From contig CAWGHN010000004.1 in the NCBI GenBank assembly GCA_963822435.1, forward strand, positions 930,001 through 994,000: DNA of 64,000 nucleotides, read 5' to 3'. This document shows positions 42,644 to 51,926 of the stretch, piece after piece. The notes under the pieces are model-generated. The model was given only the letters and a program-made list of their open reading frames with translations, made no database searches and was not told the origin of the DNA. Position numbers and translations under genes: made by a program. This DNA comes from JAUYQR01 sp963822435. Its GTDB lineage: Bacteria; Pseudomonadota; Alphaproteobacteria; Rhodobacterales; Rhodobacteraceae. Within the stretch, counting starts at the first letter, position 1, and each line of letters starts with the position of its first letter.

Positions 42644-42649
42644 CGGCCA

Positions 42650-42672
42650 TCCGCGACATTTTTTGTCGCGGA
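42650..42672 (+). terminator. Hairpin after livM
   Basis: A 9-bp stem TCCGCGACA/TGTCGCGGA with a T5 loop, 6 bp after the stop. U-rich loop but no U tail; may reduce read-through into the FAD oxidoreductase gene. Confidence 0.5.
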
Positions 42673-42734
42673 ACGGCATGACTTTCCCCCTGCCCCGGCC
42701 AATCTGCGACCGGGGCAGTCCAGGGAGTAGCGCC

Positions 42735-45158
42735 ATGAAAACCCATACCCGCGTTGTCGTGATCGGCGGCGGTGTCGTCGGATGTTCGGTGCTGTATCAC
42801 CTGACCAAGCTTGGCTGGTCCGACGTGACGCTGATTGAACGGTCCGAACTCACCTCCGGCTCCACCTGGCACGCGGCAGGCGGTTTCCACACGCTGAACG
42901 GCGACACCAACATGGCCGCGCTGCAGGGCTACACCATCCGCCTCTACAAAGAGCTCGAGGCGATCACCGGCATGTCCTGCGGGTTGCACCATGTCGGCGG
43001 CATCACCCTTGCCGACAACAAGGAACGTTTCGACCAGTTGAAGGCTGAACGCGCCAAGCACCGCTACATGGGCCTCGATACCGAGATTCTCGGGCCGGAG
43101 GAGATCAACAAGTTCACCGACGGCATGGTCAACCTCGAGGGCATCGTCGGCGCGCTTTACGACCCGCTTGATGGCCACCTCGACCCGTCCGGCACCACCC
43201 ACGCCTACGCCAAGGCCGCGCGGATGGGCGGGGCGGAAATCATCCTGCACAACCGCGTACTGGAGACAAACCCGACCAAGGACGGTTGGGAGGTCGTTAC
43301 CGAAAAAGGCACCATCACCTGCGAACATCTGGTCAACGCCGGCGGCCTTTGGGCGCGGGAAATTGGCGCAATGGCTGGTGTTTACCTGCCACTGTTGCCA
43401 ATGGCACACCAATACCTCGTCACCGACGACATTCCTGAGATCATGGACATCCTGAAATCGGGTCGCGAATTCCCGCATGTGATGGACCCCGGTGGCGAAA
43501 GCTACCTGCGGCAGGAAGGCCGCGGTCTTTGCATCGGGTTCTACGAAAAACCCTGCGAACCTTGGGCGCTTGACGGCACACCTTGGAATTTCGGCCACGA
43601 ACTGCTGAACGAACAGTTCGACAAGATCGAAGACAGTGTCAATTTCGCCTTTCGCCGCTTCCCGGTCTTGGAGCGCACCGGCGTCAAGCGCGTGATCCAC
43701 GGCCCCTTCACCTTTGCCCCCGACGGCAACCCGCTTATCGGCCCGGTGCAGGGCCTGCGCAACTACTGGTCCGCCTGCGCCGTCATGGCCGGCTTCAGCC
43801 AAGGCGGCGGCATGGGCCTCGCCCTTGCGCAATGGATGATCGAAGGCGAGGTGGAACGCGACCCGCGCGGCTTCGACGTCAGCCGTTTCGGCACCTGGAC
43901 GACGCCGGGTTACACCGTGCCGAAGGTGATCGAAAACTACCAGATGCGCTTTTCCGTCGGATACCCCAACGAGGAACGCCCCGCTGCCCGGCCTTTCCGC
44001 GTGACGCCGATGTACGACAAGTTCACCGAACTGCGCGCCGTCTGGGGCCAGCAGTACGGCCTTGAAGTTCCAAACTACTACGCACTCCCCGGCGAGCCTG
44101 TGTATGAGACGCCCACCTTCAAACGCTCCAACGCGTGGGAAGCGACCCGTCAGGAGGTCATGGCCGTGCGCGAAGGTGTCGGCATCAACGAAGTGCAGAA
44201 CTTCGGCAAGTACCGCGTCACCGGCCCGAACGCCCGCGCTTGGCTGGACCGGATCATGGCCGGCAACATCCCCAAACCGGGTCGCCTGTCTCTGACCCCG
44301 ATGCTGGCACACTCCGGCAAGATCATCGGTGACTTCACCGTGTCCTGCCTGTCGGAAACCGAATTCCAGCTAACCGCCAGCTACGGCGCGCAAGGCTGGC
44401 ACGAACGCTGGTTCGAGCAAAACGCAATAGACGGCGTGAAGGTGGAAAACATCTCCGACGCTCGCTCCGGCTTTCAGATCGCTGGCCCAAAGGCGCGCGA
44501 ACTGCTGTCGCGCGTCACCCGGTCGCACGTTTCCGGCGATGCGTTCAAATTCATGGACGTGCGCCGCATGACCGTGGGCATGGCCAACTGCATCGTCCAG
44601 CGCGTCAGCTATACCGCCGATCTTGGCTATGAAATCTTCACCGATCACATGTCAGTTCGCCACCTGTGGGACGTGCTGACCGAAGCTGGCAAGGACCTCG
44701 GCATCCGTCCGTTCGGGATGCGTGCTATGATGTCCTTGCGCCTCGACAAATGGTTCGGGTCTTGGGGCCGCGAATTCAGCCCCGATTACACGCCGATGGA
44801 AACCGGCCTTGACCGATTCATCCGCTGGAACAAGGCCGCCGACTGGATCGGCAAGGCCGCTGCCACCGCTGAAAAGGCCTCTGGCCCGAAGCGTCGGCTT
44901 GTCAGCTTTGTCGTTGATGCGGACGATGCCGATGTCGTGGCATGGGAGCCGATCTGGCTTGATGGCGCCGTCGTGGGCTTCTGCACCTCGGGTGGATTCT
45001 CGCACTTCACCGGTCTGTCAGTGGCGCAAGGTTTCCTGCCGGCCGACCGGGTGCAGGACGGACTTGCGGTCGAGATCGAAATCCTCGGCCAGCGTCGGCC
45101 AGCGAAGGTCCACCTTGCGCCGCTTTTCGATGCCGATGGCGCACGGATGCGGGGCTAG
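42735..45158 (+). CDS. FAD/GcvT-type dimethylglycine/sarcosine dehydrogenase-like protein
   Basis: 807 aa from the ATG at 42735 (GGAG upstream). Residues 1-400 are a DAO-type FAD domain with GGGVVG at 11-16 and GSTWHAAGG, where His46 matches the covalent-flavin His of dimethylglycine dehydrogenases. Residues ~430-800 are the GcvT folate-binding and barrel domains (GVGINEVQNFGKYRVTGPNARAWLDRI). It would demethylate an N-methyl glycine-type compound and hand the one-carbon unit to tetrahydrofolate. It lies in line with the Liv-type importer, which may supply its substrate. Confidence 0.85.
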   Translation: MKTHTRVVVIGGGVVGCSVLYHLTKLGWSDVTLIERSELTSGSTWHAAGGFHTLNGDTNMAALQGYTIRLYKELEAITGMSCGLHHVGGITLADNKERFDQLKAERAKHRYMGLDTEILGPEEINKFTDGMVNLEGIVGALYDPLDGHLDPSGTTHAYAKAARMGGAEIILHNRVLETNPTKDGWEVVTEKGTITCEHLVNAGGLWAREIGAMAGVYLPLLPMAHQYLVTDDIPEIMDILKSGREFPHVMDPGGESYLRQEGRGLCIGFYEKPCEPWALDGTPWNFGHELLNEQFDKIEDSVNFAFRRFPVLERTGVKRVIHGPFTFAPDGNPLIGPVQGLRNYWSACAVMAGFSQGGGMGLALAQWMIEGEVERDPRGFDVSRFGTWTTPGYTVPKVIENYQMRFSVGYPNEERPAARPFRVTPMYDKFTELRAVWGQQYGLEVPNYYALPGEPVYETPTFKRSNAWEATRQEVMAVREGVGINEVQNFGKYRVTGPNARAWLDRIMAGNIPKPGRLSLTPMLAHSGKIIGDFTVSCLSETEFQLTASYGAQGWHERWFEQNAIDGVKVENISDARSGFQIAGPKARELLSRVTRSHVSGDAFKFMDVRRMTVGMANCIVQRVSYTADLGYEIFTDHMSVRHLWDVLTEAGKDLGIRPFGMRAMMSLRLDKWFGSWGREFSPDYTPMETGLDRFIRWNKAADWIGKAAATAEKASGPKRRLVSFVVDADDADVVAWEPIWLDGAVVGFCTSGGFSHFTGLSVAQGFLPADRVQDGLAVEIEILGQRRPAKVHLAPLFDADGARMRG

Positions 45159-45196
45159 GCTTGACAGCGCGGGGCCGGGGCGAGACCTTCGGCCTC

Positions 45197-45808
45197 ATGC
45201 AGCCAACTGTTCACATCGCCATCCTGGCTGCGGGCGCCTCGTCGCGCATGCGCGGGCGTGACAAGCTGTTGGAACCCATTGCCGGAGTGCCGCTGATCAG
45301 GCGTATCGCCGAAGCGGCAATCGCCACCGGCCAACCGGTCTACGTCATGCTGCCGGCCAACGATACCCAACGCCGCGCAGCGCTGGACGGTCTGCCTGTC
45401 TTGGTGATTTCGGTACGGGATGCCGAACGCGGCATGTCGCGCAGCCTGATGCGCGCGGCGCGCACCGCCACCCGCCGCTCGGCCGCCGCCCACGACGGGC
45501 TGATGATTCTGCCGGCCGATATGCCCGGCTTTACGCCGGCCGCGCTGACCCTGATGATCGACGCATTCCTGTCGGCTCCGACGCTGGTCCACCGCGGCAC
45601 CGATGCCTTGGGAAAACCCGGCCACCCGGCGATCTTTCCAAAGGACTTGTGGCCGGCCGTCGCTGCGCTTGAAGGCGACGAAGGCGGTCGCGCCGTGCTG
45701 CGCCAGCATCAGGCGCGGGTCCGCCTCACACCGCTTCCCGGAGACATGGCGACGCTCGACCTTGACACACCCGAAGACTGGGCGGCCTACCGCGCGTCAG
45801 GCCGATAG
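45197..45808 (+). CDS. MobA/MocA-like nucleotidyltransferase
   Basis: 203 aa from the ATG at 45197; the frame is open from a TTG at 45161. NTP-transferase fold: ILAAGASSRMRGRDKLLEPIAG at the start, LPADMPGFTP for the Mg Asp, and GKPGHPAIFP. This is the molybdenum-cofactor cytidylyltransferase/guanylyltransferase-like group. Role in Mo cofactor finishing is likely but not proved. Convergent with the RTX-Hint gene, overlapping it by 12 bp. Confidence 0.83.
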   Translation: MQPTVHIAILAAGASSRMRGRDKLLEPIAGVPLIRRIAEAAIATGQPVYVMLPANDTQRRAALDGLPVLVISVRDAERGMSRSLMRAARTATRRSAAAHDGLMILPADMPGFTPAALTLMIDAFLSAPTLVHRGTDALGKPGHPAIFPKDLWPAVAALEGDEGGRAVLRQHQARVRLTPLPGDMATLDLDTPEDWAAYRASGR

Positions 45809-48196
45809 AAGCACCCGCACCTCGTGCGTTTTCAACGTCAGCCGCGACGCTTCGAACGCCTGCTCGTCGACGGCAAGTGCAGGAAAGATCGTCAACACTT
45901 CGTCGCGCACCGCACGATCCATCTCTGCCACCATGCGGCGCGCAGGCTGGAAACTTTCGGTCCACAGCCCGTCGGACAGGATGATTTCGTGCCGATCAAA
46001 CAGCACATGCACATAGGTTACTCCGGCGGCTGGCAACACTTGGGTCACGCCCACTTGGCCGACCAGATGCCGGGCGGCGACCAGCACCTCGGCGTCACCA
46101 AACAACAGTTCCGCCCGCGCCGAGGAGACAAGCACCCGGTGTTGCGGCGACAACAGCATGTCGCGCAGCGGGCCGTCCCCACCCAGGGCCTGTGCCGCGA
46201 TCTTCACTGGCCTGAGGTCGGGTTGCGCCAGCAACTCGGCAGCCGACAACCGGCGCTGGCCCGCCCAGCGCACCGGCTGCAAGCCATTGTCTCGCGTCAC
46301 CACCAGATCACCGGGCTGCAACCGCTCCACCGCCACCGGGCCCTTGTCGGTCTCGATCAGCGTTCCGGCGGTGAAACACGGAATGATGCTTTCGATTTCG
46401 GTGAAGGTCATCGTGCCGACAACCGTCGTTCCGTTCGGCGCGTAGAAGGTGATCGTGCCGGATTCAAGCGTCGAATAGACGATATCGACTCTGCTCCAGC
46501 CATAGGCCTGCAGGTCAAGCACGTCGAAATCGTTTGGCGCGCCGATCCCCGCGCCGCCGCCACTTACGGTTTCAACCGTGGCGCCATTGTCGGCATCCCC
46601 CGCGCCGATGATGATCGTGTCATTGCCATCGCCGCCGGAAATGCTGTCGGCTCCGGCGTCGCCGCGCAGCGTATCGTTGCCAGCCTCACCGAACAGCGTG
46701 TCTCTGTCCGCGCCGCCCCGCAGGCTGTCATTGCCATCGCCGCCATAAAGGGTGTCTGTGCCACCGTCGCCAAGGATAGTGTCGTTGTCCCCCTCGCCCC
46801 AAAGCGTGTCAACGCCCTCACCGCCAACAATGGTGTCGTTGCCCAAGCCACCCCAGATGACGTCATTGCCTGCGCCGCCATCCAGATAGTTGACCCCGGC
46901 GATGGTGTTGACACCGCTGAAATCATCGATCGTGTCGTCACCTTCCCCCCCAAAGACGGTATCGTCACCGGAGCCGTAAAGGATGCTGTCGTTGCCACCC
47001 AGACCGGAAAAGACGCCAGAGCCGGAGTCCCCGGTGATCGAGTCGCCAAAACTGCTGCCGGTGATGTTTTCGATGCTGGAAAGGGTGTCGTTGCCGCTGC
47101 TTCCGCCGGTGACCGCGTTTGTCACCAGGCTGGCAGTGATCCCAGACGTTGTTGTGGTGCTGTAATCGGCGGTGTCACTTCCAGCGCCCCCGATCAGCTG
47201 GTCATTGCCGCCAGAACCGACAAGGGTGTCGTTCCCGTCTCCGCCACTTAGCGTTTCGGCAGACCCGTCGCCCGTGATCGAATCCGCCTGAGTGGACCCG
47301 ATGACAACTTCGATATCTGCCGAAACGATATCACCCTGCGCATCGCCACCGACGCCGGCACCACCACCCACGGTGACGGCAATCCCGACAAGGCCAGGAG
47401 ACGACGAATAGTCGGCAGTGTCGGTGCCGTTACCCCCGATGAGCAAGTCTGCCCCCGCACCACCGATCAGGGTGTCGTTTCCAGTCCCGCCGTTCAGCGT
47501 GTCATTACCAGCCCCGCCTGTCAGGACGTTTGCGCTGTTGTCCCCCACAAGCGAGTCGTTGAAACTTGAGCCGGTGAGGTTTTCGATTGAGGAATAGCTG
47601 TCTCCGGCCGCATCGCCGCTGACGCCACCTGACGCAAGGTTTGCCGAGACAGCCCCGCCGCCCTCATAACTCGCCGTGTCGGTGCCGTTGCCCCCAACCA
47701 GCCGGTCGCCACCAGCCCCGCCAATGAGGGTGTCATTGCCATCGCCGCCAACCAGCGAGTTGACGCCGCCGCCACCCGACAGAATGTTGTCGCCTGCGTC
47801 CCCCGTCAGGGTATCGGCGTTGTTGGAGCCGATGACGTTTTCGATCCCGATCAGCGTATCACCGGCCGAATCGTTCGTGCCCCCGCCGACACTCGTCTGA
47901 AGGTTGACGACCACGCTGCCGGTTGCGGCGGCATAACTGGCGGTGTCGTTATCGCCCCCACCATCCAGACGGTCACCGCCGGCGCCGCCGATCAGCGTGT
48001 CGTTACCCGCGCCACCCAGCAGGCTGTCTACGCCCGCTCCGCCATCCAGAAGATCATTGCCGTTGCCGCCGACAAGTGTATCGTTCCCGCCAAGTCCGAC
48101 GAGGGTATCGTTGCCATCCTGGCCGCTCAGAGAATCCGGGCCAATCAGGTCACCCGTGATCGAGTCGTCGCCGCTGCCGCCACTAAGAGTTACCAT
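45797..48196 (-). CDS. RTX-repeat protein with C-terminal Hint domain
   Basis: 799 aa from the ATG at 48196; an in-frame TTG at 48226 would add ten residues. Residues ~1-560 are largely nonapeptide repeats of GGxGxDxL type, which bind Ca2+ in beta rolls, with interspersed linker blocks (VxIENxxGSxxxDxLxG). After a short linker comes a Hint domain of ~165 residues starting at Cys in IIPCFTAGTLIETDKGPV and including LLSPQHRVLV. Such proteins are usually exported by type I secretion, and the Hint part may self-cleave. No export genes are adjacent. No N-terminal signal, as expected. Confidence 0.85.
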   Translation of the reverse strand: MVTLSGGSGDDSITGDLIGPDSLSGQDGNDTLVGLGGNDTLVGGNGNDLLDGGAGVDSLLGGAGNDTLIGGAGGDRLDGGGDNDTASYAAATGSVVVNLQTSVGGGTNDSAGDTLIGIENVIGSNNADTLTGDAGDNILSGGGGVNSLVGGDGNDTLIGGAGGDRLVGGNGTDTASYEGGGAVSANLASGGVSGDAAGDSYSSIENLTGSSFNDSLVGDNSANVLTGGAGNDTLNGGTGNDTLIGGAGADLLIGGNGTDTADYSSSPGLVGIAVTVGGGAGVGGDAQGDIVSADIEVVIGSTQADSITGDGSAETLSGGDGNDTLVGSGGNDQLIGGAGSDTADYSTTTTSGITASLVTNAVTGGSSGNDTLSSIENITGSSFGDSITGDSGSGVFSGLGGNDSILYGSGDDTVFGGEGDDTIDDFSGVNTIAGVNYLDGGAGNDVIWGGLGNDTIVGGEGVDTLWGEGDNDTILGDGGTDTLYGGDGNDSLRGGADRDTLFGEAGNDTLRGDAGADSISGGDGNDTIIIGAGDADNGATVETVSGGGAGIGAPNDFDVLDLQAYGWSRVDIVYSTLESGTITFYAPNGTTVVGTMTFTEIESIIPCFTAGTLIETDKGPVAVERLQPGDLVVTRDNGLQPVRWAGQRRLSAAELLAQPDLRPVKIAAQALGGDGPLRDMLLSPQHRVLVSSARAELLFGDAEVLVAARHLVGQVGVTQVLPAAGVTYVHVLFDRHEIILSDGLWTESFQPARRMVAEMDRAVRDEVLTIFPALAVDEQAFEASRLTLKTHEVRVLLSA
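45850..48196 (-). repeat. Tandem RTX nonapeptide-coding repeats
   Basis: Within the RTX-Hint gene, roughly 46570-48190 is made of degenerate 27-bp units coding GGxGNDTL-like motifs, in several blocks. The units differ enough to be assembled uniquely by eye. The left part of the span codes the Hint domain. Confidence 0.6.
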
Positions 48197-48413
48197 GCCT
48201 GACCCGACCCCATCATTCGCGTGCAACCACCTGCACTAGAACGCGCGCAATCTTGCGGCCCGATGGTGACCAGAACCTTGCACGCCGATAAAACTTTCCA
48301 CACAAACTTCGCTGTGCAGCGACACGTAACGACCGTGGCGCTGAGTATGTGAGAAACGGCGCGTCTGGCAAGCGTCGCGCGCCTTTATGTGCAGCCAACC
48401 GTGCTGAAAAGCC

Positions 48414-48770
48414 TCATTCTGATAGGCCCTCGGCATTCTTTTGCGTAAGTAAGCGTCGCTGCGGGCGAGCCGGCTTGCTGCCACTCTCAGCCTTCAGTGC
48501 GGGGAAAAGCTCAAATATCTCCAGCCGCTGGGCGTTGCCGACGGCCTTCAGACAGTGATTGTTCGGCTCGACGCTTTCCGTCCATGCCCCGCTCGACAGG
48601 ATCACCTCGTGCCGGTCAAACATCAGATGGAAATAGGTCATCCCGCTCGACTGCACCATTTGCACGGAAAGACCTGCGCATAAATGCTTGGCGGCGACCA
48701 ACACTTCAGGTTCACCAAACAGCAGCGACGTGCAGTCGCCCGCCATCAGGACACGGTGATTTGGCGACAC
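48414..48770 (-). pseudogene. Truncated Hint-domain gene (C-terminal part only)
   Basis: 118 codons from a GTG at 48770. SPNHRVLMAG, LLFGEPEVLVAAKHL and MTYFHLMFDRHEVILSSGAWTES align along their length with the C-terminal half of the Hint domain of the neighbouring RTX protein. The catalytic Cys block and everything N-terminal are absent. It is best read as a decayed paralogue. Confidence 0.7.
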
Positions 48771-48993
48771 CAGCCGACCACCCCACCGGGCAATGCAGGC
48801 TCCGGCGACTGTGGGTCACTGACTCCGAGCCTGGAATGAATGGTCTGGCTGAGCATCAGTGGGTTTGGCGCAAGATCCGTTTGCCGAACTTTTCAGATAC
48901 GCCCAGCACAGGGCTTTGCCGATTGTCTTGCCTTCACAGCGTTGCGATCAGGCCAATGCGCCTGCGGCATCGGGCAAAGCGTCTGGAGATTTA
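48771..48993. other. Gap between Hint remnant and tRNA-Leu, no gene seen
   Basis: 223 bp without a credible reading frame or clear signal. It could contain more decayed Hint gene sequence and tRNA 3' flanking DNA. Confidence 0.4.
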
Positions 48994-49077
48994 TGGTGCC
49001 CGAGGCGAGACTCGAACTCGCAAGCCTTGCGGCGGAGGATTTTGAATCCCCTGCGTCTACCATTCCACCACTCGGGC
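48994..49077 (-). tRNA. tRNA-Leu (anticodon CAA)
   Basis: 84 nt including an encoded CCA. Acceptor stem GCCCGAG/CTCGGGC, discriminator A, T arm GCGAG-TTCGAGT-CTCGC, anticodon loop TTCAAAA giving CAA, and a long variable arm as in class II leucine tRNAs. It sits beside a truncated Hint gene but no duplicated 3' end is seen nearby. Confidence 0.95.
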
Positions 49078-49120
49078 ACGACGGGTGGTTTAAACGGCAG
49101 CGCAGCCGCCGTCAATCAAG

Positions 49121-49969
49121 TCAAAGCGTGTTGGTCTGGAACGTGTCGCAGTCTTCCAGTTGCCCCGACTGATACCCGGTCACGAACCAGCGCGACCGCT
49201 GTTCCGACGTGCCATGCGTAAAGGTATGCGGCATCGGGCGCTGGCCTGCGTTGGCCTGCAACGTGTCGTCCCCGATCTGGCGAGCGGCGTTCACCGCCTC
49301 TTCCAGATCGCCACGTTCGATGGTGCCAAGCGATTGCTGCGCCTCACGCGCCCAGATCCCAGACAGGCAATCCGCCTGCAGTTCGACCCGAACCGAGATT
49401 TCGTTGCTTTCCGCTTCGCTGACCTGCTGGCGCACCTCGTTGGCCTGGCCAAGGATACCAAGCTCGTTCTGAACATGATGACCGATCTCGTGCGCCACTA
49501 CATAGGCCGCCGCGAAGTCTCCCTTCGCACCAAGCCTGCGCTCCAGCGTCACGAAAAAACTAGTGTCCAGATAGATCTTGCGGTCAGACGGGCAGTAGAA
49601 CGGCCCGGTCGCTTCGGACGCACCGCCGCAGGCCGACTGGGTGCCCTGCTTGAACAACACCAGCGTCGCAGGCCGATAGGCGCGCCCCAGTTGTTCTTGA
49701 AAGACTTTGGTCCACACCTCTTCGGTATCGGCAAGGGTCACTGAAACGAACTCGCCTGCAGCCTGATCTTCCGCCGTCAACTCCACCGCAGCGCCACGCT
49801 GCCCAGTGGCGCCCGGATCATTCAACAAGGGCGTCAGATCGACGCCAAGGAAATAGCCGATGATGACGATGGCCAGCACCCCGACCCCGCCGACACGGCC
49901 GGCACGGCCACCGCTCATGCGGCGCCGGTCCTCGATGTTGTTGCTGCCGCGACGGCCCTTCCATTCCAT
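49121..49969 (-). CDS. Neutral zinc metallopeptidase (YpfJ family)
   Basis: 282 aa from the ATG at 49969. A short basic N-terminus precedes one membrane helix (GVGVLAIVIIGYFLGV). The catalytic VVAHEIGHHVQ is in the middle, with a downstream Glu-rich ELQADCLSGIWA segment and the C-terminal FTHGTSEQRSRWFVTGYQSG. Probably an inner-membrane protein facing the periplasm. Substrate unknown. Confidence 0.9.
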   Translation of the reverse strand: MEWKGRRGSNNIEDRRRMSGGRAGRVGGVGVLAIVIIGYFLGVDLTPLLNDPGATGQRGAAVELTAEDQAAGEFVSVTLADTEEVWTKVFQEQLGRAYRPATLVLFKQGTQSACGGASEATGPFYCPSDRKIYLDTSFFVTLERRLGAKGDFAAAYVVAHEIGHHVQNELGILGQANEVRQQVSEAESNEISVRVELQADCLSGIWAREAQQSLGTIERGDLEEAVNAARQIGDDTLQANAGQRPMPHTFTHGTSEQRSRWFVTGYQSGQLEDCDTFQTNTL

Positions 49970-50213
49970 GCCTGACCCTTTACCGATGGTGCGGCTTGCC
50001 GGTCGTCTGACCTCGCAGGCGTGCCGCCATGTGTTAACCGAAAATCGCAAGAAATGCGAAAATGACAGGACCATTCCCCGCACGCTTAACGCAAAGTCTA
50101 TCGGCTTCGTTCCGCTCCAGAAAGCCCTTTCACACGCATCTTTCAGCAATGCGTGACTTCCCACTTCCCGCTGGCGCCCCTATGGTCGCGCCAGATTTGC
50201 AGCGGAGAGGTCC

Positions 50214-50678
50214 ATGACACGCACCCAACTGTCCCGGCTGGCCGCCGCCGGATCGGCGGCACTGCTGGCCGGAGCGTTCGCCTTCCAATACATCGGCGGC
50301 CTCGCCCCGTGCCAGCTTTGCCTCTGGCAACGCTGGCCGCACGCGGCGGCAGTCCTGATCGGCGTCCTGATGCTGGGGCTTGGCTGGCGGGTGCTGGCGT
50401 GGGCCGGCGCGCTGGCAGCCCTTGCATCCGCCGCGATCGGCGCGTTCCACGTCGGCGTCGAACAGAAATGGTGGGACGGACTTGCCTCTTGCACCGCAGG
50501 CTCGATCGAGGGGATATCCACGGCAGACCTTCTGAACCCCGATGTCGTCGTCGCTGCGCCCGTGCGCTGCGATGAAATCGCTTGGGCGCTGGCCGGCATC
50601 TCGATGGCCGGCTGGAACATGATCCTGTCGCTGGTGCTGGCCGCGATCTGGGTGATGGCCGCACGCACCAAGGCCTGA
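50214..50678 (+). CDS. DsbB-family disulfide bond formation protein
   Basis: 154 aa with four membrane helices. Cys pairs: APCQLCLWQRWPH in the first periplasmic loop and ASC...VRCDEI in the second. It would reoxidise a DsbA-type thiol oxidase and pass electrons to quinone. No dsbA adjacent. Confidence 0.9.
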   Translation: MTRTQLSRLAAAGSAALLAGAFAFQYIGGLAPCQLCLWQRWPHAAAVLIGVLMLGLGWRVLAWAGALAALASAAIGAFHVGVEQKWWDGLASCTAGSIEGISTADLLNPDVVVAAPVRCDEIAWALAGISMAGWNMILSLVLAAIWVMAARTKA

Positions 50679-50690
50679 CGCAGCCGCCTC

Positions 50691-51854
50691 CTACCCCGCC
50701 AGCCGCTGATATTCCTGCAAGGCAAAGCGGTCGGTCATGCCAGAAACATAGTCCGCCACGATCCGGGCCAGTTCCACATCGCCCTTCGCTGCCGCAATGT
50801 CCGCCTGCCATTCTGTGGGCAATAGCGACGGGTCGCGCAAGAACAGCGGAACCAACGTGTCGATCACTTCGGTCACCCGCGCGCGTTCCAGCATCACCGA
50901 AGGGGCGCGATACATCCGGGTGAACAGGAACGACCGGATCACTTTCAACTCCTGAAACAGCGGCTTGGAAAAGCGGATGATCGTGGTGCCCATATGCCGG
51001 ATGTCATCCACCGATTTCGGCTGCGCCGCAGCCAGCCGGTTCTGCGCCACCGCGATCACGTCCTCCACCATCCGGCCAAACACCCGCCGCAGCGCCTCGT
51101 GTCGACGGCGCATCCTGTCCAGCCCGGGGTAAAGCCGGTCCACCTCGGCAAACGCCGGGCCGGTCACCGGCAACTCCATCAGGTCTTCCTCGCTGAACAG
51201 CCCCGACCGAAGGCCGTCGTGCAGATCATGGTGGCTGTAGGCCACATCGTCGGCAATCGCCGCCACCTGCGCCTCGGCCGAGGCGTGGGTGGACAGTTCC
51301 AGATCCCACTCCGCGTTGACCTCGGCCAGGGCATAGGGCAGCGGCCCCTCGTGCTTCTTGTCGGCATTCGGACCGGTCACCGGGCCATTGTGTTTCGCAA
51401 TGCCCTCAAGCGTTTCCCACGTCAGGTTCAACCCGTCGAAATCGGCATAATGCCGTTCCAGCCGCGTCACGATGCGCAAGGCCTGCGCGTTGTGGTCAAA
51501 CCCGCCATAGGGGGCCATCAGCCGCTCCATCGCGTCCTCGCCAGTATGGCCAAAGGGCGTGTGGCCAAGGTCGTGGGCCAGCGCCACAGCCTCGGCCAGG
51601 TCGGTGTTCAGCCCAAGCACCCCCGCAACCGTGCGCGCGACTTGCGCCACCTCGATCGTGTGGGTCAGGCGGGTGCGGTAGTAATCGCCCTCGTGTTCGA
51701 CGAACACCTGCGTCTTGTGCTTCAACCGCCGGAACGCGCTGGAATGGATGATCCGGTCCCGGTCCCGCTGGTAAGGCGAGCGGAAGGACGACAGGTGTTC
51801 CGGCCAGCGCCGCCCGCGAGAAGCGTCAGGCTGGCAGGCGAAAGGTTCAAGCAT
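50691..51854 (-). CDS. dgt: Deoxyguanosinetriphosphate triphosphohydrolase-like protein
   Basis: 387 aa. HD-domain dNTPase: SAFRRLKHKTQVF, RLTHTIEVAQVA (metal His), ALAHDLGHTPFGHTGE (HD pair). It removes triphosphate from dGTP/dNTPs and controls pools. Length and motifs fit the short dGTPase group. Confidence 0.92.
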   Translation of the reverse strand: MLEPFACQPDASRGRRWPEHLSSFRSPYQRDRDRIIHSSAFRRLKHKTQVFVEHEGDYYRTRLTHTIEVAQVARTVAGVLGLNTDLAEAVALAHDLGHTPFGHTGEDAMERLMAPYGGFDHNAQALRIVTRLERHYADFDGLNLTWETLEGIAKHNGPVTGPNADKKHEGPLPYALAEVNAEWDLELSTHASAEAQVAAIADDVAYSHHDLHDGLRSGLFSEEDLMELPVTGPAFAEVDRLYPGLDRMRRRHEALRRVFGRMVEDVIAVAQNRLAAAQPKSVDDIRHMGTTIIRFSKPLFQELKVIRSFLFTRMYRAPSVMLERARVTEVIDTLVPLFLRDPSLLPTEWQADIAAAKGDVELARIVADYVSGMTDRFALQEYQRLAG

Positions 51855-51926
51855 CGCAGCCTCGCTTGTGGGGCGCAGTCTGGTGACCTATATTCTGCGA
51901 AGAACCGGAAGGATACGGGAACAGCC

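Noticed and set aside
46570..48190. Possible CRISPR-like array from dense short repeats
   Set aside because: The repeats are degenerate 27-bp coding units of an RTX protein in one frame, without constant repeats and unique spacers.
48994..49077. tRNA-Leu as an attachment site of a resident genomic island
   Set aside because: No integrase gene and no second copy of the tRNA 3' end were seen in the neighbouring few kb.
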